A stretch of 64,000 nucleotides of DNA from Palleronia sediminis (GTDB taxonomy: Bacteria; Pseudomonadota; Alphaproteobacteria; Rhodobacterales; Rhodobacteraceae): contig NZ_SNAA01000008.1 in assembly GCF_004358695.1 (NCBI RefSeq), positions 62,001-126,000 on the forward strand, written 5' to 3'. Below are positions 32,795 to 41,286 of the stretch, one piece after another. Below the pieces are notes generated by a model. That model saw only the letters and a program-made list of their open reading frames with translations, did no database searches and was not told the DNA's origin. The translations under genes were made by a program, and so were the position numbers. How positions within the stretch are numbered: the first letter of the stretch is position 1; every line of letters begins with the position of its first letter.

Positions 32795-34660
32795 ACCCGG
32801 CGGATCGCCCAGCGGATACGGCGCGGGCGGGCGCAGCGCGATCTCGTCGGGCGGCGGGTCGGCGACGCCGCGTTCGTGCAACTCGTCGAGCCGCGACCAC
32901 AGCTGACCCCGCCCATGCGCCTCGGCCAAGGCCAGCACGCCGCCGGACCGGCGCGGCAACCCGAGCGCCGCGAGCGAGGCCAGGTCCACCGCCTCGACCC
33001 CCGCGGCGCCGTCGGTCAGCAACCGCTCGGACGCGGCGGCGGCGGTCATCGCCAGCCAGATCTCGGCGATGGCGGCGGCATCGGGCGTCGCCTGCTCGAT
33101 CTCCCATGTGCGGCGCAGACCCGCCGACAGGCGCGGCGCATCGCCAAGCTCCAGCCCCTTGCGGTGCATGACGGCAAGGATCGACCCGCCGGACAGGTGG
33201 CGCGCGGCCTCCCATGCCGGGGCGCAGGGGGCGGTGCCATAGGCGGCCGACAGCTGCGCGTCGATCCGGTCGGGCCGCGCGCCCAGCATCACCATCGCCT
33301 CGACCGCCTCGCGCGAGGCGCGCGCAAGCTGCGCGACGATGCCCGTCGCGGTGGCGGTGACGGGGATCAGCCCCAGCCGGGCCGCGACCGCCCCCAGCGG
33401 CGCCAGCGGCGCGGCAAAGACGGGGCCCGTGACGATCTCGGCCAGCCCCGCCGCGGGATGGACGACCAGCGCGGCACGGGCGGCGGGCACCTCGATCTCG
33501 GGGCCGGGCGGCTCGCAGATCGCGACGGGCACGGCGTCGCCGCATAGCGCGTCGAGCGCGGCCAGAACCTCGTGACGCAGCCGCTCTGCGTCGATCCCGG
33601 CGATGAGGATCGCCTCGGCCGAGGCGAGCGGCGCCAGATCCTCGCCGAAGCCGAAACGCGACAGCGCGTCGCGCGCCAGTTCCGCCGCGGCGCCGCCCGC
33701 CTCGGCGCGGGCGGCCAGATCGCCCGCGATGGCGCCCGCCGTCTCGGCGAGATCGGCCCGGTCGAGCGCGACGAGTTCGACATGCGCCCCCGCCAAGAGC
33801 GCCTCGCGCACGAGCGGAACCGCCTGCACCCCCTGCGCCACGACCCCCAGCCGCGTGACCGGCGCGGGGGCCCCCGCCCGCAGCCGCGCCTCGGCCGCGG
33901 CGATGCGGCGGGTGCCGTGGCTCGCGCGCAGGGCGAGCGTATCGCGCCACAGGGTCGCCTCCATCCGGGGGCCGGCGCCGGGACCCAGCAGCACCAGCGC
34001 CTCGATGCAGTCGCACAGCGCCCGGCGCAGCGGATCGCCCGGATCGGCCGCGCGCGCGGCATCGGTCGCGTCGAGCAGCGCCCCCGCCGCCGGGGGTGGA
34101 CGGTCGAGCGTGGGGGTCGCGCCGCCGCCCGCCGCGAGCAGGTCCGAGGCGAGGCGGAACGCCTCGGGGCCAATGCGATCGAACAGCCCCGGCGGCGCGT
34201 CGGCGGGCGTGACCGCGCGCCCCTCGCACAGCATCTCGACCGCGCGGGCGGGCGGGACCAGCCGGGGCAGCGTCTGCGTGCCCAGCGCGGCGGGCAGCAC
34301 CCCGGCGCGCAGCGGGGCAAGACGGATCGCCGCTTCGGGCACGGCGACCCGCGCGGCGCAGGCGAGCGCGATCTCGGCCCCGGCGTCGCAGGCCGGCCCG
34401 TTCAGCGCGGCGATGGTCGGGATGCGGGCCGCGGTCAGCGCGCGGGCGATGCGGCGCGGCGTGTCATCCTCGACCGCGTCGGCCTCGAGCCCGAGGCAGA
34501 ACGCCTCGGAGGCGCCCGACAGGATCAGCGCCCCGGCCGCGGCCGGCCCCGTTCCGCCCAGCACGGCCGCGATCTCGGCCTCGAGCCGGGCGACGCCCGC
34601 GCGGTCGATGCGGCGCGGCAGCAGGATCGTGGCGATGCGGTCGGGCATGGGTCGGCTCAT
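32693..34660 (-). CDS. Degenerate FadJ-like enoyl-CoA hydratase / 3-hydroxyacyl-CoA dehydrogenase
   Basis: 655-residue protein with the FadJ domain order: crotonase-like N-terminal third, a Rossmann-like middle (from about residue 275) and C-terminal 3HCDH helices. Key residues look eroded. The first crotonase glutamate is kept (DAGAEIALAC), but the second aligns with proline in IRLAPLRAGVLP. The NAD-binding GxGxxG is replaced by VVAQGVQAVPL. The HPA of LVVHPAAGLAEIV still resembles the dehydrogenase catalytic histidine. It may be a divergent enzyme or an inactive paralogue. I chose 34660; 34648 is an alternative. The final ~35 residues, rich in Asp and His, are antisense to the small membrane protein gene. 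Confidence 0.7.
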   Translation of the reverse strand: MSRPMPDRIATILLPRRIDRAGVARLEAEIAAVLGGTGPAAAGALILSGASEAFCLGLEADAVEDDTPRRIARALTAARIPTIAALNGPACDAGAEIALACAARVAVPEAAIRLAPLRAGVLPAALGTQTLPRLVPPARAVEMLCEGRAVTPADAPPGLFDRIGPEAFRLASDLLAAGGGATPTLDRPPPAAGALLDATDAARAADPGDPLRRALCDCIEALVLLGPGAGPRMEATLWRDTLALRASHGTRRIAAAEARLRAGAPAPVTRLGVVAQGVQAVPLVREALLAGAHVELVALDRADLAETAGAIAGDLAARAEAGGAAAELARDALSRFGFGEDLAPLASAEAILIAGIDAERLRHEVLAALDALCGDAVPVAICEPPGPEIEVPAARAALVVHPAAGLAEIVTGPVFAAPLAPLGAVAARLGLIPVTATATGIVAQLARASREAVEAMVMLGARPDRIDAQLSAAYGTAPCAPAWEAARHLSGGSILAVMHRKGLELGDAPRLSAGLRRTWEIEQATPDAAAIAEIWLAMTAAAASERLLTDGAAGVEAVDLASLAALGLPRRSGGVLALAEAHGRGQLWSRLDELHERGVADPPPDEIALRPPAPYPLGDPPGLADEDADDHHHQPQHGQHQRPEVPRDEPAQPGA

Positions 34661-34832
34661 GCGCGGCAGCCCTGCGCGGGGCGGCAGGCGGGGCGTGTCG
34701 GCGATGGGAGCGGCGCGTCGGACATGCGCGCATCCTGAAGGCTGGGCGTCGGGCGCGCAACCGCGCTCGTCTCGCGCGGCGGGCCGTGCTAGCGATGGGC
34801 AGAGACATGCCGAGCACGAGGGAGAGGCCGCG

Positions 34833-35258
34833 ATGACACCGCTGCACATGACATCCGACTATGCCGTTTCGCCCCAGATCGCCCCCGAGGACATGGCCGA
34901 GCTGGCGCGCATGGGCTTTGTCGCCGTCATCAACAACCGCCCCGATCACGAGGTCGGGCCGTCCGAGCAGGCCGCCGCGATGCGGGCGGCGGCCGAGGCG
35001 GCGGGGCTGGTCTATCACGATATCCCGGTCGAGAATGGCGGGCTGACGCAGGCCGAGGTCGATGCGCAGGGCCGCGCCGTGGCCGAGGCGGACGGCAAGG
35101 TTCTGGCCTGGTGCCGGTCGGGGATGCGCTGTGCGATGGTCTGGGCGCTGTCGCAGGCGGGAACCCGCCCCACCGACGAGATCCTCGAGGCGGGGGCGAG
35201 AGCCGGGTTCGACCTGCGCGGGCTACGGCCTCAGATCGAGCGCGCCGCCGGGGGCTGA
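34833..35258 (+). CDS. TIGR01244-type sulfurtransferase/phosphatase-like protein (DUF442)
   Basis: 141-residue single-domain protein of the dual-specificity-phosphatase fold, of the kind fused to beta-lactamase-like hydrolases in some species (Blh N-terminal domain). It shows the family start YAVSPQIAPEDMAELARMGF, the stretch VINNRPDHEVGPSEQ, and the catalytic loop WCRSGMRCAMVWAL with the nucleophilic cysteine. Roles in sulfide handling have been proposed for relatives. A good GAGGGAGAG ribosome-binding site precedes the ATG at 34833. It is divergent from the FadJ-like gene. Confidence 0.82.
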   Translation: MTPLHMTSDYAVSPQIAPEDMAELARMGFVAVINNRPDHEVGPSEQAAAMRAAAEAAGLVYHDIPVENGGLTQAEVDAQGRAVAEADGKVLAWCRSGMRCAMVWALSQAGTRPTDEILEAGARAGFDLRGLRPQIERAAGG

Positions 35259-35273
35259 CCCGGCCCGGCGCCT

Positions 35274-36209
35274 TTATGGCGGGGCCTCGCCCGCGTCGGG
35301 CAGGGACGCGGGCGCGTCCGGCGCGGGGTCGGAGGCGAGGGTGAAGATCTCGGAGACCGGCGCGCCGATCTTGACCGCCTTGACCCCGCCGGCCCGGCCC
35401 AGCCGGGCGGTGGCCACCTGCACCCCCCCGGCCGCGCAGATCGCGACCCCGTCGAGGTCGCGCCGCGTCAGGCGGATCGTGTCGCCCACCGCAAGCGCGC
35501 GCAGGCGCGCGACCTCCATCTCGGTGCGGTAGAGCACCGCGTCGAGCGCGATCCGCCCGTCGAGCACCCGCGCCTCGAGCCGCCCGGCCCAATGGCTGGC
35601 CGCGCTGGATGCGGCGGCGGGCGCGGGGGCCGGGCGCGGCAGGATCAGCCGCACCACCCCGCTGCGCGCCGTGCCCTCGCCCAGGGCGAGGTCGAACCGC
35701 CACAGGTCATGCGGCGCATCGGCCAGCGACAGCGGCAGCGTCTGCGGGTCGGCGACCGGCGCGGCATAGCGGAACCCCGCCGCGATCCCCGCGCCCGACA
35801 GCTCGGCGGCCAGCGTTTCCTGCGCGGCCAGCACCCCGTCGAACGGATCGGCCACAAGCGCCGCATCGACCGCCGTCACCGCGCGGTCGGGCACCGGGCG
35901 AGACAGGAGGCGGCCCAGCGTCTGGCGTTCGATCAACCCCGCAAGCACCCCGCGCGGCACGATCGCCGCGCCATAGCCGTCGGGCCCGTCGAGCAGCAGC
36001 GCCAGGTCGCCCGCCTCGACCATCGCGGCCACCTCGGGCGGGTGGACGAGGCCGCGTTCGGCCGCGGCGATGCGCACTGCGACGCCGGGCTGGCGGCCCA
36101 GCCCGAACTCGAACGCGCGGCGCCAGACCCGTTCGGGGGTCAGGCGCGGCAGCGCCTCGGCCCGCGGGGGCGTCGATAGCTTGCGGCGAAGAGCCGATTC
36201 GCTGGTCAT
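35274..36209 (-). CDS. FliM/FliN-family (SpoA-domain) motor-switch-like protein
   Basis: 311-residue protein with a FliM-like layout. A middle domain runs from about residue 30 to 190, and a C-terminal SpoA domain is seen in LEARVLDGRIALDAVLYRTE, VGDTIRLTRRDLDGVAICAAG and VATARLGRAGGVKAVKIG. SpoA domains form the C-ring of the flagellar motor and the equivalent ring in type III secretion. No flagellar genes are nearby, so it is either an isolated motor component or a paralogue. The usual FliM N-terminal CheY-binding motif is not evident at MTSESALRRKLST. The start at 36209 has only a weak ribosome-binding site. Confidence 0.72.
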   Translation of the reverse strand: MTSESALRRKLSTPPRAEALPRLTPERVWRRAFEFGLGRQPGVAVRIAAAERGLVHPPEVAAMVEAGDLALLLDGPDGYGAAIVPRGVLAGLIERQTLGRLLSRPVPDRAVTAVDAALVADPFDGVLAAQETLAAELSGAGIAAGFRYAAPVADPQTLPLSLADAPHDLWRFDLALGEGTARSGVVRLILPRPAPAPAAASSAASHWAGRLEARVLDGRIALDAVLYRTEMEVARLRALAVGDTIRLTRRDLDGVAICAAGGVQVATARLGRAGGVKAVKIGAPVSEIFTLASDPAPDAPASLPDAGEAPP

Positions 36210-36307
36210 GTCCTGTCCCGGAGTGGATCGTTGTGCGCGCATCCCCATCCTTGGCGTGCGCGGGTTTCCAAATCCTGAACGCGCGGGCGATTTTCGGCGG
36301 GCCGGCC

Positions 36308-38986
36308 CTATTCGGCGGCCTCGGCGCGGGGCGGGGCCATGCGCAGCGGCACGCGCACGCGGAACGCCGCGCCGCCCTGCCCCGGCAGGTAGTCGATGCT
36401 GCCGCCCAGCCGGGCCATGATCTCGCGGCAAATGGCGAGACCCAGCCCCGCGCCGCCCGCGGCCTCGGTATTGTCGGCGCGCGAGAATTTCTCGAAGATC
36501 AACGATTGCGCCTCGGCCGGGATACCGTCGCCGTTATCGATGAAATCGACCAGCACGGCGCCCCCCTCCTGCCGGACCGAGATCGTGAGCTCGGGGGTCG
36601 TCGCCTCGGCATATTTGCGGGCATTGGCGACGATATTGATGAAAACCTGCGCCAGGCGGTCGGGATCGGTCACGAGGTGGACATGCTCGGCCCCGCGGCG
36701 GCGGATGCGCAGCGCACCCTCGACACCGGCCGCGGCCACGGCGCGGTCGAGGATCCGGTCGAGCCGTTCGCTTGCGGGATGCAGCGTCACCTGCCCGCTT
36801 TCCAGCACCGACAGGTCGAGAAGGTCGTCGAGCAGCCGTGTCAGCCGCGCGGCCTCGTCATGGATGATCCCCGAGAACCGCGCGCGTTCGCGCGGGGCCA
36901 GCCCGTCGCCGTCGCGCAGGATCTCGGCAAAGGACCGGATCGAGGTCATGGGCGTGCGCAGCTCGTGGCTGATCTGGCTGAGAAAGGCGTCCTTCTGGAT
37001 CGACAGCGCGGTGAGCTTGGCATTGGCGTCGCGCAACTGGCGGGCGGTGCGCGACAGCTCGTCGGACTGGGCCTCGAGCCGGGCGGAATATTCCATGATC
37101 TGCGCCGTCTCTTCGCCCACGCGCATGAGTTCCTCGACCGAGACGACGCTGCCTTCGGTCAACTGCGCGATCATCGCATGCGCGGTCGTGGCGCCGACCG
37201 ATCCCGAAAGCTCCTTCTCGAGACGCTCGACGAAACCGGGCGTCGCGTCGGGCAGGTAGCCCTGCTTGCCCTGCCGCGCGGCCTCGGCCTGGAACATGGC
37301 CTGCGCCTCGGAGGGGCCGAGGATGCGCTGCACCATGATGAGCAGATCCTCGCTGTCGACGCGGCTGGGCTGCCACGAACTCAGCGCGGCGCCACTGCGA
37401 AAGACGTTGACCATGGCCGCGCCCTGCATCCGCTCCATCGGCGCGGGAAAGCTGACCAGAGAGCCGGCGACGAACCCCGCCACATTGGCCAGCAGCGACC
37501 ACAAAAGCGCGTGCAGCACCGGGTCGAGCCCCTCCAGCCCGAACAGCGCCTCGGGCCGCAGCCAGCCGATGCCCCACGGCCCCTCGGCCACGACGCCCGC
37601 GGGCAGGATGCCGCCCGCGCCGAAGGACGGCAGGAACAGCGTCCAGGCCCAGAGCGCGAACCCCAGCCCCAGCCCGATGCCCGCGCCGGTCCGCGTGCCC
37701 CCCCGCCAGAAGATCGCCCCCATGAGCGCGGGCAGGATCTGCACGATCCCCACGAAGGAGATCAGCCCGATGGCGGCCAGCGCCGCACCGCCCCCCGACA
37801 CGCGATAATAGAGATATCCCAGCGCGAGGACCCCGATGATCGAGAACCGGCGCGCCATCAGCACGACGCGGCGCACGTCGCCCGACATCATGGCCCGTTG
37901 CGGCCCCGACCGTAGCCAGAGCGGCACGACGATATGGTTCGACATCATCGTGGCCAGCGCGATTGCGGCCACGATCACCATCGAGGTCGCCGAGGAAAAG
38001 CCGCCGAGGAAGGACAGCATGGCAAGCCCGCCCTCGCCCTGGCTCAGCGGCACGGTCAGCACGAAGAGGTCGGGATTGTCGCCGGCGCCGGGCAGGCCCA
38101 GCCCGACCACGGCGATGGGCACGACGAACAGGCTCATCGCCAGCAGGTAGGCGGGAAAGGCCCAGGCCGCGGTGGCGAGGTGGCGTTCGTCGCGGTTCTC
38201 GACCACGAGCACCTGGAACATCCGCGGCAGGCAGAGAAAAGCCGCGGCCGACAGGAAGGTGAGCCCGATCCAGCGCCCCGACGATACCTGCCACTCGGCG
38301 ATGGGCGAGCTTTCGATCCGCGCGAAAATGCCCGCGGGACCGCCGCCCAGTGCAAAGACCACGTAGAGCCCCACCGCGAGCAGCGCGACCAGCTTGACCA
38401 CCGCCTCGAGCGCGATGGCGGTAACGATGCCGCTGTGACGTTCGTTCACGTCGAGATTGCGGGTGCCGAAAACGATGGTGAACACCGCAAGCCCGATGGC
38501 CACGATAAGCGAGATCGAACCGGGATCGTCGCTGTCCGATCCGGCGATGACCGAAAACGACAGCGTCACCGATTGCAGTTGCAACGCGATATAAGGCGTG
38601 GTCGCGACGACCGCGAGGATCGTGACCAGCGCCCCCAGCGCCGTCGACTTGCCGTAGCGCGACGAGATCAGGTCGGCGATCGAGGTGATCCGCTGCGACC
38701 GGCCCACCCGCACCAGCTTGCGCAGCACCGCCCACCAGCCGATCAGCACCAGCGTCGGGCCCAGATAGATCGTGACGAATTCGAGCCCCGAGCGCACCGC
38801 GTATCCGACCGCGCCGTAAAAGGTCCAGGCGGTGCAGTAGATCGACAGCGACAGCGTGTAGATGACCGGCCCGGTCAGCCATTCGCCGCGGCCCTGCGCG
38901 GTCATCCGTTCGGCGGCAAAGGCCACGACGAAGAGAAGCGCGACATAGGCAAGACACGCGCCGACGAGGAAATTTGCCGTCAGCAC
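36308..38986 (-). CDS. SLC5 transporter-coupled sensor histidine kinase
   Basis: 892-residue membrane sensor. Residues ~1-510 form a sodium/solute-symporter (SLC5) domain of about 13 helices, including TGPVIYTLSLSIYCTAWTFY and FGTRNLDVNERHSG. A linker region and a coiled coil (EETAQIMEYSARLEAQSDEL) lead to the HisKA domain, with phospho-acceptor H674 in SQISHELRTP. The ATPase boxes FINIVANARKYA, DNGDGIP and GAGLGLAI follow. The architecture is that of CbrA/CrbS/PutP-like kinases, which sense or transport small nutrients such as histidine, proline or acetate. It begins at a GTG overlapping the stop of a small membrane protein by 7 bases. Confidence 0.9.
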   Translation of the reverse strand: MLTANFLVGACLAYVALLFVVAFAAERMTAQGRGEWLTGPVIYTLSLSIYCTAWTFYGAVGYAVRSGLEFVTIYLGPTLVLIGWWAVLRKLVRVGRSQRITSIADLISSRYGKSTALGALVTILAVVATTPYIALQLQSVTLSFSVIAGSDSDDPGSISLIVAIGLAVFTIVFGTRNLDVNERHSGIVTAIALEAVVKLVALLAVGLYVVFALGGGPAGIFARIESSPIAEWQVSSGRWIGLTFLSAAAFLCLPRMFQVLVVENRDERHLATAAWAFPAYLLAMSLFVVPIAVVGLGLPGAGDNPDLFVLTVPLSQGEGGLAMLSFLGGFSSATSMVIVAAIALATMMSNHIVVPLWLRSGPQRAMMSGDVRRVVLMARRFSIIGVLALGYLYYRVSGGGAALAAIGLISFVGIVQILPALMGAIFWRGGTRTGAGIGLGLGFALWAWTLFLPSFGAGGILPAGVVAEGPWGIGWLRPEALFGLEGLDPVLHALLWSLLANVAGFVAGSLVSFPAPMERMQGAAMVNVFRSGAALSSWQPSRVDSEDLLIMVQRILGPSEAQAMFQAEAARQGKQGYLPDATPGFVERLEKELSGSVGATTAHAMIAQLTEGSVVSVEELMRVGEETAQIMEYSARLEAQSDELSRTARQLRDANAKLTALSIQKDAFLSQISHELRTPMTSIRSFAEILRDGDGLAPRERARFSGIIHDEAARLTRLLDDLLDLSVLESGQVTLHPASERLDRILDRAVAAAGVEGALRIRRRGAEHVHLVTDPDRLAQVFINIVANARKYAEATTPELTISVRQEGGAVLVDFIDNGDGIPAEAQSLIFEKFSRADNTEAAGGAGLGLAICREIMARLGGSIDYLPGQGGAAFRVRVPLRMAPPRAEAAE

Positions 38987-39303
38987 CTCGGCTCGGCCGG
39001 ACGGGGGGCGGTCGCCGGGGGTGGGGGGCGGTCGTCGGGGGCGGCCTGCGGCCCCGGCGGCGCGCCCTCGGGGCCGGCCAGCGCGCGCGACAGCACGCCC
39101 GCCACGAGAACCAGCCCGCCCCAGACCGCGAAAAGGAACAGCCCCGTGCGCGCGGTGGACGCGCCCTCGGGCGCCGCCGCGTTCAGCACCGGCAGCGCGA
39201 AAAGAACCGCGCCCAGCACCGGCAGCAGCCGCGCCGCATCCATCAGCCGCCGCCGGCGATAGAGCCTGCGGTCGACAAAGGGCGGCTCGGCGGGCGGGGT
39301 CAC
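38980..39303 (-). CDS. Small membrane protein between response regulator and kinase
   Basis: 107-residue protein with a basic N-terminus (DRRLYRRRRL), two hydrophobic segments (LLPVLGAVLFALPVLNAA and LFLFAVWGGLVLVAGVLS) and a proline-rich tail. It starts at a GTG that overlaps the response-regulator stop (GTGA), and its own stop overlaps the kinase start, so all three are translated as one unit. I recognise no family. Location suggests an accessory of the transporter-kinase. Confidence 0.75.
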   Translation of the reverse strand: MTPPAEPPFVDRRLYRRRRLMDAARLLPVLGAVLFALPVLNAAAPEGASTARTGLFLFAVWGGLVLVAGVLSRALAGPEGAPPGPQAAPDDRPPPPATAPRPAEPRC

Positions 39304-39692
39304 GGCGCGTCGCCCTGCGGGGCGGCGCAGAGCGCGCGCACCGCCTCGAGCATCTCGGCATTCGAGAAGGGCTTGGTCATGAATTGCGTGGCGCCGAGCC
39401 GCAACGCCATCTCGCGCTCGCGCGTCTGGCCCCGCGCGGTCAGCATCAGGATCGGCACCGCGGCCGGATCGTCGCCGCCGCGCAGATCCTCGAGAATGTC
39501 GAAGCCCGAGCGGTTGGGCAGCATCACGTCGAGGATCACGAGATCGGGGCGCCGGACCCGCACCGCCTCGGCGGCGTCGGCCCCGTCGGAATGGGTCGCG
39601 ACATGGAAACCGCCGCGCGTCAGGATAAAGCGCACGGCCTCGATGATGTTCGGTTCGTCCTCGACCAGCAGGACCGTCCTGGTGTCGCCCAA
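39300..39692 (-). CDS. Single-domain response regulator
   Basis: 130-residue receiver domain with no output domain. The acidic pair is in LLVEDEPN, the phospho-acceptor is D55 in LVILDVMLP, and the conserved Thr and Lys lie in MLTARGQ and FMTKPFS. It is the first gene of the operon with the small membrane protein and the SLC5 kinase, its probable phosphodonor. With no DNA-binding domain it must act by protein contact or as a phosphate sink. Confidence 0.9.
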   Translation of the reverse strand: MGDTRTVLLVEDEPNIIEAVRFILTRGGFHVATHSDGADAAEAVRVRRPDLVILDVMLPNRSGFDILEDLRGGDDPAAVPILMLTARGQTREREMALRLGATQFMTKPFSNAEMLEAVRALCAAPQGDAP

Positions 39693-39737
39693 AGGCGGCG
39701 TCCTCCCTCTTCGCCCGCGCGGGGGCCGTGCGTGACG

Positions 39738-41057
39738 TTAGACCGCGGTCTCGCCCGCTGTCAAAACGCCATCGGGGGCGAGCACCGAGGGCTCGCGCCG
39801 CGCGGCGCAGCGCGCCACGGCGCACAGCCGGCAGGTCGAGCCGATCTCGACCGGCGCGGCACGCGGCGCGTCGCGGCCGCTCAGCAGGTCCTCGGGCACG
39901 ACGAGCATCGTGGCCTCGGCGGTGCCGGGGCGGTCGAACCCGTCGGGCTGGGCCTGCACGGCCACCGCCCACGCCCTGAGGGGGCGCTGCTCGCGCCCGC
40001 CCTGCCGCAGCCGCCGCGCCACGGGCCGCGGGCCGCCATGCAGCGCCTCGAACACCGGCCAGAGCGCGCAGGCCGCGCCGAAACGCGGGATCTCGAAGCC
40101 CGGCGCCGCCCGGCGATAGGTCAGCGCCCCGGCGGCGTCGCAGACGACCAGCCCGACCGGCGCGCCAAGCGCGGCCTCGGGCAGCGTGCCTAGCCGCCGC
40201 ATCGCGAGGTCGAGCGCGCAGCCCGCACCGGCGGCGACGGCAAAGGGGTCGGGGCCGTGGCGCGCGATCAGCGCGGCGAGCGTCGCGTCGGGCAAGGCGC
40301 GGGCATCCTCTGCGCGGCGGGCAAGCTGGCGGCGCAGGATCCAGCCGGCCGCGCCCTCGGGCTCGGGCGCGGTCTCGCCCGCGTCGTGCCGGGCGAGCCA
40401 GAGCTCGGCCACCTCCTGGGGCGCGATGGCATCGGCCTGCGCGGCCTCGCCCGCGGTGAGATAGGCGGCGAGCGCCTGCGCGGTATCGGCCAGCTTGCGG
40501 CTGTCCTCGTGCAGGTTGCGGTGAAAGCGGGCCAGCCATTGCGCATCGAGCGTCTCGTCCCCGGCAAGGATGCCCGCGGTCGAGCGGATCGCCGTCACCG
40601 AGGACAGCACGTTATGGACCGAGGCCGACAGCACCGGGTCATGCCCCAGCCGGTCCGACAGCGCGGCGACGGTGCGCTCGAGCTCGGCGATGCGGTCGTC
40701 CTGCGCGGCGATCAACCCCGCCCAGCCGGGATAGCGCCCCGCCATCTCGTCGGCGCTGGCAGGATCGGCGGCGGGGCGCGGTCCCAGCAGGGTCGCGGCA
40801 CGCGCCAGCGCCCCCACGATCCGGCGGCCCGGCCCCTCGCGCAGCTCGGCGGGCGGGACGCCCAGCGCGGCGGCGACATCCGAAAGCAGCTTGCCGCCGA
40901 TGGGGCGGCGGCCGCGTTCGATGAGGTTGAGATAGGACGCCGAGATGCCCGCGGCGCGCGCCGTCTCGACCTGTTTCAGCCCCAGCGCGAGGCGGCGCGC
41001 CCGGATGCGTGCGCCAGCCCCGTTCTCGCGTGCCGCCGGCCCGTCGCCCCTGGCCAT
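39738..41057 (-). CDS. XRE-family regulator with short-chain acyl-CoA regulator domain (ScfR/RamB-like)
   Basis: 439-residue transcription regulator. The N-terminal helix-turn-helix spans about residues 15-70 (RRLALGLKQVETARAAGISASYL). A segment resembling a histidine-kinase dimerisation helix follows (SASVHNVLSSVTAIRSTAGI). The C-terminal half ends in the cysteine-bearing motif STCRLCAVARCAARREPS, typical of the DUF2083 short-chain fatty acyl-CoA regulators such as ScfR, RamB and MccR. Those proteins control acetate, propionate or glyoxylate-cycle genes. It is divergent from the ABC transporter-acs operon, so it is the most likely regulator of that operon. Confidence 0.82.
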   Translation of the reverse strand: MARGDGPAARENGAGARIRARRLALGLKQVETARAAGISASYLNLIERGRRPIGGKLLSDVAAALGVPPAELREGPGRRIVGALARAATLLGPRPAADPASADEMAGRYPGWAGLIAAQDDRIAELERTVAALSDRLGHDPVLSASVHNVLSSVTAIRSTAGILAGDETLDAQWLARFHRNLHEDSRKLADTAQALAAYLTAGEAAQADAIAPQEVAELWLARHDAGETAPEPEGAAGWILRRQLARRAEDARALPDATLAALIARHGPDPFAVAAGAGCALDLAMRRLGTLPEAALGAPVGLVVCDAAGALTYRRAAPGFEIPRFGAACALWPVFEALHGGPRPVARRLRQGGREQRPLRAWAVAVQAQPDGFDRPGTAEATMLVVPEDLLSGRDAPRAAPVEIGSTCRLCAVARCAARREPSVLAPDGVLTAGETAV

Positions 41058-41286
41058 GTCGATGCCCCCCCCCGTGCCGGGCGCGCCTGCCCGTCTCGCA
41101 GGTGCGCGTAAACTTCTTTACAAAATGCGGCGCTGCAATGTCCATCCGTTGACAGAATTGCGCCCCTCCGCTCACCCCGCAGTTGTGGGGCGGCATGGCA
41201 GCCGCGATGATGCGCCCATGCCGGGATTTACACGGCAGCCGCAGGGCCGTCTCGGGCCCATGCGTCATACATCTGGGAGGAAACGT
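41058..41286. promoter_or_regulatory. Divergent control region between regulator and transporter-acs operon
   Basis: 229 bases that must hold both promoters. Around 41125-41138 there is an AT-richer patch with ATGC-N6-GCAA, a loose inverted repeat recalling the TTTGC/GCAAA half-sites of RamB-type regulators. TTGACA occurs at 41149-41154, but no matching -10 lies 16-18 bases downstream. GGGAGGAAA at 41274-41282 is the ribosome-binding site of the binding-protein gene. Confidence 0.35.

Noticed and set aside
41149-41177. TTGACA as the -35 of the transporter operon
   Set aside because: No acceptable -10 lies 16-18 bases downstream; kept only as a remark.
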